Shown: positions 44,615-54,006, numbered from the stretch's first letter. The stretch: DNA of 64,000 bases from Desulfatibacillum alkenivorans DSM 16219 (GCF_900142135.1 NZ_FQZU01000007.1:124001-188000); one strand, 5' to 3'. Notes: generated from the letters alone by a model not told the origin. Translations and numbers: made by a program.

Positions 44615-47095
44615 ATGCAAAGAATATTTAGGGTTGTAGGAATTTTTCTTGTCCTTATCCTTGGAGTTTTGACCATTGTTGCCACCACAAGCAGCAGCGA
44701 CGGGGATGGAAGTGTAAGCGGCGGGGGCGATTCAGGCGATGCAGCTGTGTTTTCGCCAGCCTCCACCTTTCAGGAGCCCCAAGGGGTGGAGACTTTCCTC
44801 GTGGACGGCTCTGACGTCAAGGCGGCTTCCGACCAGATGCTGGTATATGTTTCCAGCGACATTACTCAGGCGCAATTGGACGCACTTGTCGCCCAAATTG
44901 AGTCTCTTGGCGGAACCATTATTGGGTCGGATTTGGAACTTTTGGTTATACAGGTGGAGACCGACAATGAATTGTGGATGATCGGCGCCTTGGAGGACAT
45001 GGATGGCGTGGACGCAGCAGGCCTGAACGTCGTTGGCGGCGTCTCGGCGGTTGCAGCAATTCCTGATTTGGACGGGGACTGGTGGGTTGACAAGATTAAC
45101 GCAGAGGACGCTTGGGATGTCACCACAGGGTCGGCGGGGGTAACCATTGGGATCGTTGATTCCGGCCTCAAGGCAGGACAGGAAATTTTGGATGAGAGCA
45201 GGCTTAAGCGATACGACTCCACAGGGAACGCCATTACCGATGACGATACTTGGGACCAAACCAAAGGATATCATGGGTTATGGGTCACGGGGTACGCCGC
45301 AGGATACATGGACGATGCTGATAATTACGATGATCAATCCAATGGGAGTAATGTTCGCGGCGTCAATCAGGCCGCCAAAGTTGTCTTAGTGGATGTGGGA
45401 AAATTGGAGGGAAGCTGGTGCGTTCCCTTCACGGATTTTTGCTGGTCGCACAGCATGACCCTCACTAACGTTTTAGGAGGAATAAAGACCGCCATCAACA
45501 AAGGCTCCAATATCGTGAATGTTTCTATTGGGGCCAGCACAAATGACTGCACTGATGACGATTGTAAAAGAACCCGGCAGGAGGAATGGCGTAAGGGGAA
45601 AAACGCCGCTGTTAAGCTAGCCAGGCAGAAAGGCGTCCTGTTGGTTTTTTCGGCCGGAAATGATTCTTACAAGGATGACGATGACCTTTTTGATCTTCCC
45701 GATGATCAAGAAGAGCAAACCATGGAGGAGATGTGGCAAAATTACACAATCATAGTGGGCTCCTCCTTGGGCATTGATGGCAGCGATCTATTAATGGCGT
45801 CAGGGTTTTCCAGAATGGGTGATGTCGTGGATATCCTGGCTCCGGGTGACGACATTGGTTTTGCACAAGATGGCGTGGATGTGATTCGAGCCAGCCACAC
45901 TGGCAGCGGCACCTCTTACGCTTCTCCCATAGTAGCCGGCGCCTGCGGCTTGGTGAAAGGCCTCAATACGACGCTATCTCCGCCGGAAATCAAGCATATA
46001 ATCACCTCTACGGCTCCGGAGGTTGTAACCACCAGCGATTCTCCCAAAAAGCACCTCGATATGGGTGCGGCGGTGAAGAGCGCCAAGCTCACCCAGGATG
46101 TGGCTTTGGTTAAAGAATCGCAGCAGGCATTTTCGCAACTGAACGAAGAAAAGGAACTTACTATACAAGTCCAGGTCCCGGACTCAGGCATTTCCGGAGT
46201 GGATATGCTTTTTATTACCGATATATCAGGTAGTTATAGTGACGATATCAATACATTCCAGGAAAAAGCGGCCACTATCATTCAAGACTTGACCGACCGG
46301 GGCTTGGACATTCAGTTTGGCGTAGCAGCCTTTTCTGACTTCCCCATTGATCCATACGGAGACGCCTCCTACAATGACGAAGCCTTTATTTTGTTTCAGT
46401 CGATTACGGATCAGGAGGCGGATGTCGTAAGCGCCATTAACCTGTTGGATCAACCCATAAGGAACGGAAATGACACACCGGAATCACAATTGGAGGCGCT
46501 GTATCAGGCCGCCGGGGGTTCGGGAAGGGATGTGGATGGCGACGGTTCCTACAACGACCCGGGAGATATACCTCCAACCCCTGTTGGATGGCGGGAGGGG
46601 GTTCAAAAGATAATAGTGCTCAGCACCGACGCTCCTTTTCATGACAGCGGCGAGGAACCCGCCTATCCCGGTCCGACTTTTGGTGAAACCCTTGCCAAAC
46701 TCCAGGAGCAAAAAATAATCGTCATTGGATTGGACAGCGGGGATTCGGAAGGCGATTTGCAGGATGTTGTGAACGCCACGGAGGGCTTTCTTTTTGACCT
46801 TTCCTCCGATTCCGCTGAGATGGCCGACAAGATTGCGGAGGCCATGAACGAAATCCAGTCCTCTGTTGATATCTCCTGGCAAACGGTGACAGGGGAGGAG
46901 TTTGTTAAAAGCCTTACTCCCGAAAAATACACCGATGTGGCGCCGGGGTCTACACTGGACTTTGAACTCACGCTTACCAACCCCAAGAGTGTCGGCAAAT
47001 ACGCCCAGGATTATGATATCTTTATTTGGTTCAAGGCCGAAGATTCGCTAATCCAACGTGAATGGCTGCCTGTTTCCATTGCAGGTGGGAAATAA
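44615..47095 (+). CDS. Exported subtilisin-like (S8) protease with VWA domain
   Basis: 826 residues from ATG 44615 (behind GGGAGGG). An N-terminal membrane/signal segment (5-24) precedes a Ser/Gly linker. A prodomain-like region (about 74-142) is followed by the S8 domain with the triad Asp182 (GIVDSGL), His220 (YHGLWVTG) and Ser434 (GTSYASPIVAG), and Asn349 (SAGND) as oxyanion residue. From about 515 comes a VWA/integrin-type domain with MIDAS DISGS (536-540), IGL and TDAPFH. Likely an exported or surface protease with metal-dependent adhesion. The whole gene lies between the two 146-bp repeats. Confidence 0.9.
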   Translation: MQRIFRVVGIFLVLILGVLTIVATTSSSDGDGSVSGGGDSGDAAVFSPASTFQEPQGVETFLVDGSDVKAASDQMLVYVSSDITQAQLDALVAQIESLGGTIIGSDLELLVIQVETDNELWMIGALEDMDGVDAAGLNVVGGVSAVAAIPDLDGDWWVDKINAEDAWDVTTGSAGVTIGIVDSGLKAGQEILDESRLKRYDSTGNAITDDDTWDQTKGYHGLWVTGYAAGYMDDADNYDDQSNGSNVRGVNQAAKVVLVDVGKLEGSWCVPFTDFCWSHSMTLTNVLGGIKTAINKGSNIVNVSIGASTNDCTDDDCKRTRQEEWRKGKNAAVKLARQKGVLLVFSAGNDSYKDDDDLFDLPDDQEEQTMEEMWQNYTIIVGSSLGIDGSDLLMASGFSRMGDVVDILAPGDDIGFAQDGVDVIRASHTGSGTSYASPIVAGACGLVKGLNTTLSPPEIKHIITSTAPEVVTTSDSPKKHLDMGAAVKSAKLTQDVALVKESQQAFSQLNEEKELTIQVQVPDSGISGVDMLFITDISGSYSDDINTFQEKAATIIQDLTDRGLDIQFGVAAFSDFPIDPYGDASYNDEAFILFQSITDQEADVVSAINLLDQPIRNGNDTPESQLEALYQAAGGSGRDVDGDGSYNDPGDIPPTPVGWREGVQKIIVLSTDAPFHDSGEEPAYPGPTFGETLAKLQEQKIIVIGLDSGDSEGDLQDVVNATEGFLFDLSSDSAEMADKIAEAMNEIQSSVDISWQTVTGEEFVKSLTPEKYTDVAPGSTLDFELTLTNPKSVGKYAQDYDIFIWFKAEDSLIQREWLPVSIAGGK

Positions 47096-47107
47096 AGGAA
47101 AGTCTGT

Positions 47108-47557
47108 ATGAACTGCTTGCGATTATTCAAGCTGAAACTGGGCTCAAAGGCTTTGCATTGGCTTGTTTCCATCATTGCCGGGGGGATGCTGTGCGTCTCC
47201 CCGGCTACAGCAGGGTGTTCTGGGAAGGGAGCCAATGTGGAGATTTTGTATAATTGGTCATCTTTTATGAATCTTCCTGACAAGGTTCCGGAGGGGAAGC
47301 AAACCTGCCGGTACGAGGGCATCATGGCCGTGTGCCGTGTGCTGCAATTGGAGTTCCATGCCCCCCCTCCCTCCAGCGACGTTGAAACGCTCGAACAGAT
47401 AATGGATCAGTTCGGGGCGGGGGTGGCAGGGCAGATTCCAGAATTAAATATCTTATATCTAACTGTGGTTAACGGGAGAACTCAGGAGATGAAAAGAGCC
47501 CTGGAAGAAGCCAATATTGCTACAGTGTCATATCTCACGGCGTCTTCAATAGACTAA
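47108..47557 (+). CDS. Small exported protein, possible inhibitor of the S8 protease
   Basis: 149 residues with a signal peptide (KALHWLVSIIAGGMLCVSPATAGC, cleavage about 36) and Cys-containing mature N-terminus. Residues about 92-145 (LEQIMDQFGAGVAGQIPELNILYL... EMKRALEEANIATVSYL) resemble, in pattern of hydrophobic and Gly positions, the prodomain of the preceding protease (LDALVAQIESLGGTIIGSDLELLV... MIGALEDMDGVDAAGLNVV). It starts 12 bases after the protease stop and shares its repeat-bounded module. A role as inhibitor or folding aid is inference. Confidence 0.7.
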   Translation: MNCLRLFKLKLGSKALHWLVSIIAGGMLCVSPATAGCSGKGANVEILYNWSSFMNLPDKVPEGKQTCRYEGIMAVCRVLQLEFHAPPPSSDVETLEQIMDQFGAGVAGQIPELNILYLTVVNGRTQEMKRALEEANIATVSYLTASSID

Positions 47558-47598
47558 TGGATGGCATGCAAACAATAATTGCCTGCGATAATCTCAAA

Positions 47599-47744
47599 GC
47601 GGGCGGGCCTTAGGTTTCCCCGTTTGATCCCTGGCGTCTTAGGGAAGAGGGCGGTCCTCTTCCCGATGCGTTCCTTCCTGTGTGTGTGAAGGCCAGGCCC
47701 GCCCCAGCTTTTTTTCCATTCGTTCTGTTGTCTTGACTTTTTTC
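47599..47744. repeat. 146-bp direct repeat, copy B (structured element)
   Basis: Second copy of the element at 44164-44309, offset exactly 3435 bases, 4 mismatches. It follows the small secreted gene by 42 bases. Arms, inner hairpin and T-run are all conserved; the only changes within the outer stem region are in loops. The repeat ends in TTGTCTTGACTTTTTT, which could serve as a -35 for the DUF3108 gene. Confidence 0.9.
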
Positions 47745-47823
47745 CCTTGCCGTAGTCTATGAAAAGGGTCCGGCGTTGCGCCGGGCAGGAGGAAGAGTTT
47801 CGTTCCAGTCAGGAGAGCGGACC

Positions 47824-48663
47824 ATGAAAAACTTTGCATGCACATTGGGAAAGTATACGGCCCTGACGCTATTCGCCGCGTCTTTCCTGCTCGCCGGTCA
47901 GGCGGGGGGCGGAGTCAATCCCACAATGGAAATTCCTCAACGGATTCCTTTTTCGCCCGGAGAAAAGCTCACCTTTGAGCTTAAATGGCTTTTTCTGCCC
48001 GCCGGGACGGCCACCATTGAGATTCTGCCCATCGAGTTGATGGACGGCGAGCCTGCGTGGCACTTTGTGCTCAAGGCCCGGACCAACCGGTTTACGGACG
48101 CCTTTTACAAGGTGCGGGACCGCATAGACACTTATGTGGACCTGAACATGACCCGAACCCTCTACTATAAAAAGATCCAGAGGGAGGGCGACACCAAGCG
48201 CGACGTGGAGGTCATTTTCGATTGGGAGAATCTTAAGGCTTCCTATGTCCAGGACGGGAACAAGGAAAAGGAAACGGAGATCAATCCGGAGTCCTTCGAC
48301 CCTCTTTCCGTGGTGTACAAGTTCCGGTCCGGCGACATCGCCCTGGAACGGCAAATGCAAGCCTGGGTCACGGACGGCAAGAAGTGCGTGGAGGGAAGGG
48401 CCTTTATAACCAAGGAGCAATCCCTGGCCGTTCCCGCCGGACGGTACGAAACCTTTGTCATGGAGCCGGAGCTGAAGCACGCGGGAGGCGTTTTTCAGGA
48501 AAGCAAAAATCCCTCCCTGCGCATTTGGTTTTCCAAAGGCCCGGAGCGGCAAATCATCAAGATTCGAGGCAAGGTGGCCGTGGGCAGCTTTTCGGCCAAT
48601 CTGGTTAAAGTGGAGAAACTTCCTCCCCATTTGCTGGATCAGGATATACCCGAGGAGGATTAG
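47824..48663 (+). CDS. DUF3108-family exported protein
   Basis: 279 residues. Signal peptide (MKNFACTLGKYTALTLFAASFLLAGQAGGG), then the DUF3108 pattern: IPFSPGEKLTFELKWLFLPAGTATIEILP, FTDAFYKVRDRIDTYVD, DPLSVVYKFRS, GRYETFVMEPEL and PSLRIWFSKGPERQIIKIRGKVAVGSF. It is probably a periplasmic or outer-membrane beta protein; function unknown. The next gene begins 6 bases after the stop. Confidence 0.9.
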   Translation: MKNFACTLGKYTALTLFAASFLLAGQAGGGVNPTMEIPQRIPFSPGEKLTFELKWLFLPAGTATIEILPIELMDGEPAWHFVLKARTNRFTDAFYKVRDRIDTYVDLNMTRTLYYKKIQREGDTKRDVEVIFDWENLKASYVQDGNKEKETEINPESFDPLSVVYKFRSGDIALERQMQAWVTDGKKCVEGRAFITKEQSLAVPAGRYETFVMEPELKHAGGVFQESKNPSLRIWFSKGPERQIIKIRGKVAVGSFSANLVKVEKLPPHLLDQDIPEED

Positions 48664-48669
48664 CTGGTT

Positions 48670-50277
48670 TTGATAGGCGCGTCTGAAATCACCGAACGAG
48701 ACTTTGCGCTCCAGGAATTGGCCAAGCGCAGGCAAAGCCTGGAGTCCGTATACGTCAATCTGGGGAGGCTGCAATACCTTGTCCAGGAATACACCCCGTG
48801 CATCCATTTGGAAACCATGGAGGTGCTGGACGACCTTTTGCTCCGGGAAGAGCACACCAACCGGCGCACAGCCTATTTCACCTACCGCAAGGCGGCCGAT
48901 GTTCTGGCCATGGCCGTGGAAAAATCCCCGGACCCGGAAGTGCGGCGAAAAGCCCTTGCCATTTTGCGGAACATGGTGTGCATCAAGCACGGGGCCGTGC
49001 ATAGGGCGGTGGCCGAATCCTTGGGCTCCCTGCCTTTGAACATACGGGGCCCGGCCATGGAAACGCCTTCGGAAAAGGGGGCCTTGCCCAAAGCATCGTG
49101 GGCGTCCATTCTGCAGCAGGCGGGATTTTCGCCGGACGGGCCTCCCCTGGCCCAGGGCCGCAGCCTGGTGCTTCGCTCTCAAGACGATCAGGTGTTGGTG
49201 GTTAAGATGGCCCGGGACGGAGACTCCGTTCAAACCCTGCACGCCGAAGCCGCCTGGATGGAGCGCCTGGATCAGGAGGCTGAAGGATTTCCCGTGGACT
49301 TCCACGTTCCCAGGCCCATCAGCATGGAGAATAGCCGTGTGTTCCGGCTGGAGGAAATCCCCAGGCATGAGGGCGGCCTGGAAAACCTGCATCCTCAAAG
49401 ACTGGCCATGGCTTACGTCGCGCACGGCGATTATTTCACCTATCCCAACGATCCCTCCGGCCCGGGGCTTCCCGCGGGCGGCGAGTTTGTGGAAATCCTG
49501 GGAAAAAACGCCTGGCTTTTGGGCAGGCTGGGCGCCTCCGGCATGGTTCACACCGCGCCCATTCCGTTGTTCCACAACCGGGTTCAGGCGGGACGGCGCA
49601 CGGATCGCGGCTTGTACGAATGGCCCCGCCAGGGCAGGCTGGACCAATGGCTGTTTTCCTGCCAATACCCCAATCTGTGCAGCACCGGCCTGCGGGATTT
49701 CGAGCATATTTTGGCCTTCAGCGGCCCCATGAGCGAGCTGTACCTTCACCTGGGCACCCATGTGCTGAGCCTGGTTTTGGTGGCGGGCTCCTACTTCCGG
49801 AACAAGGACCCCGAACGGGTGGGATTAGACCCCCAGGGCGAACCCGTAGACGCCCGGGATCTGTTCGACCGCTCCTTGCTCATCACAGCCATCAGCGAAA
49901 TTTTTTATCAGTATTACAGCGGCTTTGTAGGCCGGGAATTCACCGCCCCCCTGCCCCGGGACGTGGAGTCTCTGGCCGACGCCATGATCCGCGAAATGGG
50001 CGTAGACCGCTACATGGAGGAAATCCTGCGCGTCCATGACCAGGAGGCCATGACTCAGGAGGAGTTTCTCGACTTTCTGACCGGACGCGGGCTTTCTCCG
50101 GAAAAAGCCCGGTCATGCGTTCGGGGCAAAGAGGAGATCGTCCTGTACACCGGCCCGCACCTGGGAGGCTTCAACGACGTCATCTCGCTGCCCGAACTGA
50201 TTTGCTTTGTCGCCACCGTCACCTCCCTGTGCGTTTCAGGCAGGTACGTGGAGCAGAATCCCCAACAAGCGGCTTGA
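48670..50277 (+). CDS. Kinase-fold protein, SidJ-like pseudokinase candidate
   Basis: 535 residues, TTG start (MIGASEITERDF) behind GAGGAGG. An N-terminal helical, HEAT-like part (about 10-125) is followed by a kinase-like N-lobe: ..GRSLVLRSQDDQVLVVKMA with Lys179, and LHAEAAWMERL with Glu193, then VFRLEEIP (hinge-like). I cannot find HRD or DFG motifs, so it is a pseudokinase if the fold is right. The arrangement recalls proteins named SidJ-related pseudokinase in Desulfobacterota; SidJ itself is a Legionella glutamylase. Function is unproven. Coupled to the DUF3108 gene. Confidence 0.65.
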   Translation: MIGASEITERDFALQELAKRRQSLESVYVNLGRLQYLVQEYTPCIHLETMEVLDDLLLREEHTNRRTAYFTYRKAADVLAMAVEKSPDPEVRRKALAILRNMVCIKHGAVHRAVAESLGSLPLNIRGPAMETPSEKGALPKASWASILQQAGFSPDGPPLAQGRSLVLRSQDDQVLVVKMARDGDSVQTLHAEAAWMERLDQEAEGFPVDFHVPRPISMENSRVFRLEEIPRHEGGLENLHPQRLAMAYVAHGDYFTYPNDPSGPGLPAGGEFVEILGKNAWLLGRLGASGMVHTAPIPLFHNRVQAGRRTDRGLYEWPRQGRLDQWLFSCQYPNLCSTGLRDFEHILAFSGPMSELYLHLGTHVLSLVLVAGSYFRNKDPERVGLDPQGEPVDARDLFDRSLLITAISEIFYQYYSGFVGREFTAPLPRDVESLADAMIREMGVDRYMEEILRVHDQEAMTQEEFLDFLTGRGLSPEKARSCVRGKEEIVLYTGPHLGGFNDVISLPELICFVATVTSLCVSGRYVEQNPQQAA

Positions 50278-50325
50278 CCGCCTGAGTTTTCCAGCAAGGC
50301 GCATAGCGACATCCAAGGAGGGGTT

Positions 50326-50934
50326 ATGAGCGCAGAAAATTCCGTTTACGAGCAAACTTACCATAAATACCTGAGCGATCTGGCCGGCATCGATATTCCC
50401 CAGGCCTGTCAAACGCTAGGCTTGGAATACGAGGACGGAAAGGCCGTCATTAATTTTGTGGGCAGGACCTACACCGTGTCCCCTCAGGGAGTAAAAAACG
50501 CCAAGGGGCTGCAGCCTGAGTTGGGAATCTGCGTAGGCCTGATCCGATACTTGCTCATGTGTCCGCCTTTTCCGCCCAAGGACGGAGGCTGGACAACATT
50601 TCGGGACATTAAGGGCGCAGGCCCCCTGACCGTGTATTGGGCCAACGACGTGGAACAAGCTCTCTCGGATGTGTTTGCAGGCAGGCCCCAGGACTTGAAA
50701 ACGGCTTCGGAAAAGTTGAACGCCGCTCCTCCGGATCAGGATTATTCCTATGACGTGCAGTTTCAGGTGCAGGCCTTATCCCGTATGCCCATGCTGGTGC
50801 TTTTTAACGACGGAGACGACGACTTTCCGCCCAAAAGCACGGTCCTGTTCCGCGAAAGCGCCGGAACCTACCTGGACCCGGAATGCCTGGCCATCCTGGG
50901 CGTGGCCGTGGTTCAAAGCCTTATCAGGGCGTAG
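50326..50934 (+). CDS. DUF3786-family protein
   Basis: 202 residues with the DUF3786 pattern: VINFVGRTYTVSPQGV...GICVGLIRYLLMCPPFPPKDGGWTTFRDIKGAGPLTVYWANDVEQALS, DVQFQVQALSRMPMLVLFNDGDDDFPPKSTVLFRESAGTYLDPECLAILG. Such proteins occur with corrinoid or Fe-S enzymes in anaerobes; function unknown. It follows the pseudokinase candidate by 48 bases, behind AAGGAGGGG. Confidence 0.8.
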   Translation: MSAENSVYEQTYHKYLSDLAGIDIPQACQTLGLEYEDGKAVINFVGRTYTVSPQGVKNAKGLQPELGICVGLIRYLLMCPPFPPKDGGWTTFRDIKGAGPLTVYWANDVEQALSDVFAGRPQDLKTASEKLNAAPPDQDYSYDVQFQVQALSRMPMLVLFNDGDDDFPPKSTVLFRESAGTYLDPECLAILGVAVVQSLIRA

Positions 50935-50983
50935 TTGGTTGCCGGAGCCCTTAATTTTTCGAGGAGAGCTTCCAATATATAAA

Positions 50984-51420
50984 ACAACATTGATTTCAGA
51001 TATTTATGTATGCATTCCCACGCACAGCATGGGAACGAGAAGTCGGGTGGACAACGGTTGCATACACAGTTTAGCACGCCCCCTTGGGCGCCGTTTTTTG
51101 GGGCGGCGCTGGCAGAGTCGTTTGCCTCCGTGTTGCAATAGTAGGCGCGGCCGGGATGATAGTCGAAATCGGGAACAGTCAGCGGACGGAAATTCCCTTT
51201 TGAAACCAGGGCGGCCCAGGCATGCAATGCCTGGGGCCGGAGGCCAAAAGGCGCGACCCGTGAGGGATTTCAAAATTGGGAATGCCCGGCGGGCGAATGG
51301 CATTGCATGAATCCCTATTCTTATTCTTCATCCCCTGCAGGCCAATTCAACCTGTCAGACTTCAAAGGGCAATGTAGGTTCAGGGCTTGCCCTGCTTTTA
51401 TTTGGTCTTGGAAAGGGCGT
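50984..51420. repeat. Dispersed repeat cluster R4
   Basis: The gap 50935-51443 contains no gene. It holds a minus-strand copy (50984-51039) of a CGTTCCCATGC..GCGTGGGAA element, also present at 58110-58162 and 58604-58657, and a reverse copy (about 51200-51290) of the TCGCGCCTTTTGGCC..CCAGGC..GCCTGGGCCGCCC element found at about 58370-58440. CAGGGCTTGCCCTG also lies near 51378. Confidence 0.75.
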
Positions 51421-51443
51421 TTGGCATACCTCCGCCCCGCCGC

Positions 51444-52226
51444 CTATACCAACCCCAACTCCGGGGACGGATATCCAAAGCAGAAGAGCTTGATCCAGGC
51501 GAATCCCAGGCGCAGCAACTCCACCTCGTCCTTTTTGGCTTTTTTCAGAAAAGCCTTGGGAACCTTGTACCGCTTTAAAAAGGTGCTTTTAAACACGAAA
51601 TCCTTGAAGTCGTCCATGTTGTAGGCGGCCATAAACGCCATGCGGGCCATTTTGCCTTCCGGCCCGTCCGCGCCCCAGGGATCGTTCTGGAACAGGATTT
51701 TCACCTTGGTCCATTCGGTCATCATTTTGTGATAATACACCGCGCCCTGGTCCTGGGACCAACTGGACACGGTCCACTCCTTGGTTTCGTATTGGCCCTG
51801 GCAGAAGTCCGGCGGCTTGTAAAAATGGACCGGCGTAAGCACTCCCGTGGCTTCGTCCATGGAAACCCCGTGCTCCGTGGGAAAGGTGCGGCAGGCGTAC
51901 ATTCTGTCGCTGTAAACGGTGCATCCCTTTTCCGACAAAAAGGGGCAGGTTTTTTCTTCATTATCCGCCATGGTCAAGAGCACTTCCGGGAAGAAGTTGC
52001 CAGGCCTCAGCACCACGTCCGTGTGCTTTTCGATCACTTCCGAGGCGGTCATGCGCAGTTTCTTTTTTAAACGCACGATGTCGTAGGGATACAAAAACAA
52101 ATTCAGGTTGCGGCAGCACAGGTTGAAGCAGGAGATGTCGGGCCTGCATTCAAAACAGAACACGTCTCCGTCCTCCAGGCGCCTGCCGGGGATTTTTCCA
52201 AGATCTTGGTCTTCTATGCGTTTCAT
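51444..52226 (-). CDS. YkgJ-family Cys-rich protein
   Basis: 260 residues from ATG 52226 (MKRIEDQDLGK). Cys pattern CRPDISCFNLCCRNLN and CPFLSEKGCTVYSDRMYACRTFP marks the YkgJ-type domain. It is paralogous to the partial gene at 1-544. The N-terminus could be extended to 52400, but that region overlaps the next gene and lacks a good ribosome-binding site. It lies 7 bases from the gene at 52234 and forms a pair with it. Confidence 0.88.
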   Translation of the reverse strand: MKRIEDQDLGKIPGRRLEDGDVFCFECRPDISCFNLCCRNLNLFLYPYDIVRLKKKLRMTASEVIEKHTDVVLRPGNFFPEVLLTMADNEEKTCPFLSEKGCTVYSDRMYACRTFPTEHGVSMDEATGVLTPVHFYKPPDFCQGQYETKEWTVSSWSQDQGAVYYHKMMTEWTKVKILFQNDPWGADGPEGKMARMAFMAAYNMDDFKDFVFKSTFLKRYKVPKAFLKKAKKDEVELLRLGFAWIKLFCFGYPSPELGLV

Positions 52227-52233
52227 ATATAAA

Positions 52234-52836
52234 TCAGGTCTCGCTGCTTTGTTTGACCAGCATTTCGGCCACGGACATTTTAATGGATTGATTGAAGCCG
52301 GTCTTTTGCCGAAGCTCCCTCTCAAGCCCCGCCAATTGCTGGTAAAAGGGCGTTCTGTCCAGGACGGCCTCCGCCCCGCTGGTTTTGGCCAGGTCTTCAA
52401 AAGCCCGGCATCCGATCCCCTGATGGATCGCTCCGTTGGGCATGGCGAACCGGTAATGGATGCCGTGGAGGCGGCAGATCATGGGCCGGTTTTCATAGAT
52501 CATGCATTTGCCGTCCTGGTTGACCGGACACATGATTCTGTATGCGCCGCCCGCCATGTGATTGGCCTGGTCGATGACCTCCCGGGCTCTTTGCACGGCG
52601 GCCTTGTATTGGTCTTCGCCCAGCTTCATGCATCCGTCCTGGATGCCCAGGTACTCCAAAAAGGTGTGATGGAAGAATAACGTGAGGCAGCAGCTATCCT
52701 GGCATCCCTGGCAGTGAAAGCCATGGGCCTGGGCGACGTCATCATAGGCCTGATCCATTTTGGAATAGACTTCTTCCAAACGGGACAAAAAATCCCGGAT
52801 CATGGGGTCTTGCACTAATGTCCGGACATTGGTCAT
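52234..52836 (-). CDS. YkgJ-family Cys-rich protein
   Basis: 200 residues: a helical N-terminus, then FHCQGCQDSCCLTLFF, CPVNQDGKCMIYENRPMICRLHG and GCRAFEDL. The eight-or-so Cys fit a YkgJ-type metal or Fe-S site. It is transcribed together with the second YkgJ gene (7-base gap) and lies 16 bases downstream of the dGTPase gene. Function unknown. Confidence 0.88.
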   Translation of the reverse strand: MTNVRTLVQDPMIRDFLSRLEEVYSKMDQAYDDVAQAHGFHCQGCQDSCCLTLFFHHTFLEYLGIQDGCMKLGEDQYKAAVQRAREVIDQANHMAGGAYRIMCPVNQDGKCMIYENRPMICRLHGIHYRFAMPNGAIHQGIGCRAFEDLAKTSGAEAVLDRTPFYQQLAGLERELRQKTGFNQSIKMSVAEMLVKQSSET

Positions 52837-52852
52837 GAAAGGCTTGTTCCTT

Positions 52853-53908
52853 CTACACCATGGGGGTGGGGAAAAAGATTTTCTGGTAGCGCGTCAGGGC
52901 GAACCTGTCCGTCATGCTGGCGATGAGGTCGCACACGCTTTGCCTGGTGGGCGCGGCTTGCTCGGGGCTGGCGAACAGCTCCTGCTCCATGGCGGCTTTT
53001 TGAAAGGCGTCTACGTTGTTCAAGTAAAAGTCAAACAGTTCCGAAAGAATCTTCTTGGCTTTTATGAACTCGTTGTGGACCACCGGCGCCCGATACACAT
53101 TGTCGTATAAAAAGGTCCTAAGCTCCAGCATGACGTCGTGCATGGCGTCGCTCATTTTGATGGTCATCTGCCCGTCTTCCTCGCCGCTGGAATAAACCAC
53201 GTCGCGTATCATGGTGGTAACCAGGTCCCGGTGCCTCTCCCCCAAAACCTCCACGCAATGGGACGGCACCTGGTCTCGCGTCACTACGCCGCTTCTGATG
53301 GCGTCGTCCAGATCGTGGCTCAGGTAGGCGATGATATCGGCCACCCGCACGACCCGGCCTTCCATGGTGGAGGCCACTTCGCCGGCGTCGTTGGGCATGA
53401 TGGTTCCGAATCCCTTGGAATGCTTGGCGATGCCGTCCATGACCTCGTAGGTGAGGTTCAAGCCCTCGCCGCGTCTTTCCAGGCAGTCCACCACTCTCAG
53501 GCTCTGCCGGGAGTGGGTGAAGTCCTTATGAAACAGTTCCTTCAGGACCGTCTCGCCGCCGTGGCCGAAAGGGGTGTGCCCCAGGTCGTGGCCCAGGGCG
53601 ACCGCCTCGGTAAGGTCTTCGTTAAGGCGCATGGCTCTGGCGATTGTTCTCGCAATTTCAGCCACTTCTAGAGTGTGGGTCAACCGGGTGCGATAATGGT
53701 CTCCCAGCGGAGACAAAAAAACCTGGGTTTTATGCTTCAGCCTGCGGAAGGCATTGCTGTAGACAATGCGGTCGCGGTCTCGTTGGAAAGCGGTGCGGAT
53801 GGGACAGGGGGCTTCGGGACGCTTTCGGCCTTTGGACTTGGCGCTTGGGCAGGCAAAAGGCGATAAAAAGTCCAGCTCCCGTTGTTCGAATTTCTCACGT
53901 ATTGTCAT
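52853..53908 (-). CDS. dgt: Deoxyguanosinetriphosphate triphosphohydrolase-like protein
   Basis: 351 residues with the dGTPase HD-domain signature: RDRIVYSNAFRRLKHKTQVF, RTRLTHTLEVAEIARTIARAM (His), LGHDLGHTPFGHGGE (HD), and SHDLDDAI. Hydrolyses dNTP to deoxynucleoside and triphosphate in the cytoplasm; the substrate class (dgt type 2/dGTPase-like) cannot be fixed. ATG start at 53908. Confidence 0.93.
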   Translation of the reverse strand: MTIREKFEQRELDFLSPFACPSAKSKGRKRPEAPCPIRTAFQRDRDRIVYSNAFRRLKHKTQVFLSPLGDHYRTRLTHTLEVAEIARTIARAMRLNEDLTEAVALGHDLGHTPFGHGGETVLKELFHKDFTHSRQSLRVVDCLERRGEGLNLTYEVMDGIAKHSKGFGTIMPNDAGEVASTMEGRVVRVADIIAYLSHDLDDAIRSGVVTRDQVPSHCVEVLGERHRDLVTTMIRDVVYSSGEEDGQMTIKMSDAMHDVMLELRTFLYDNVYRAPVVHNEFIKAKKILSELFDFYLNNVDAFQKAAMEQELFASPEQAAPTRQSVCDLIASMTDRFALTRYQKIFFPTPMV

Positions 53909-54006
53909 TGTTAACCATGGCTTAAGTTAATCATATACGCTTATAGTGCATAAGCCGCGAGAAGCATTTCACAGCTTGTTTGGATTGTAAAGCAGGAATA
54001 CAAAAA

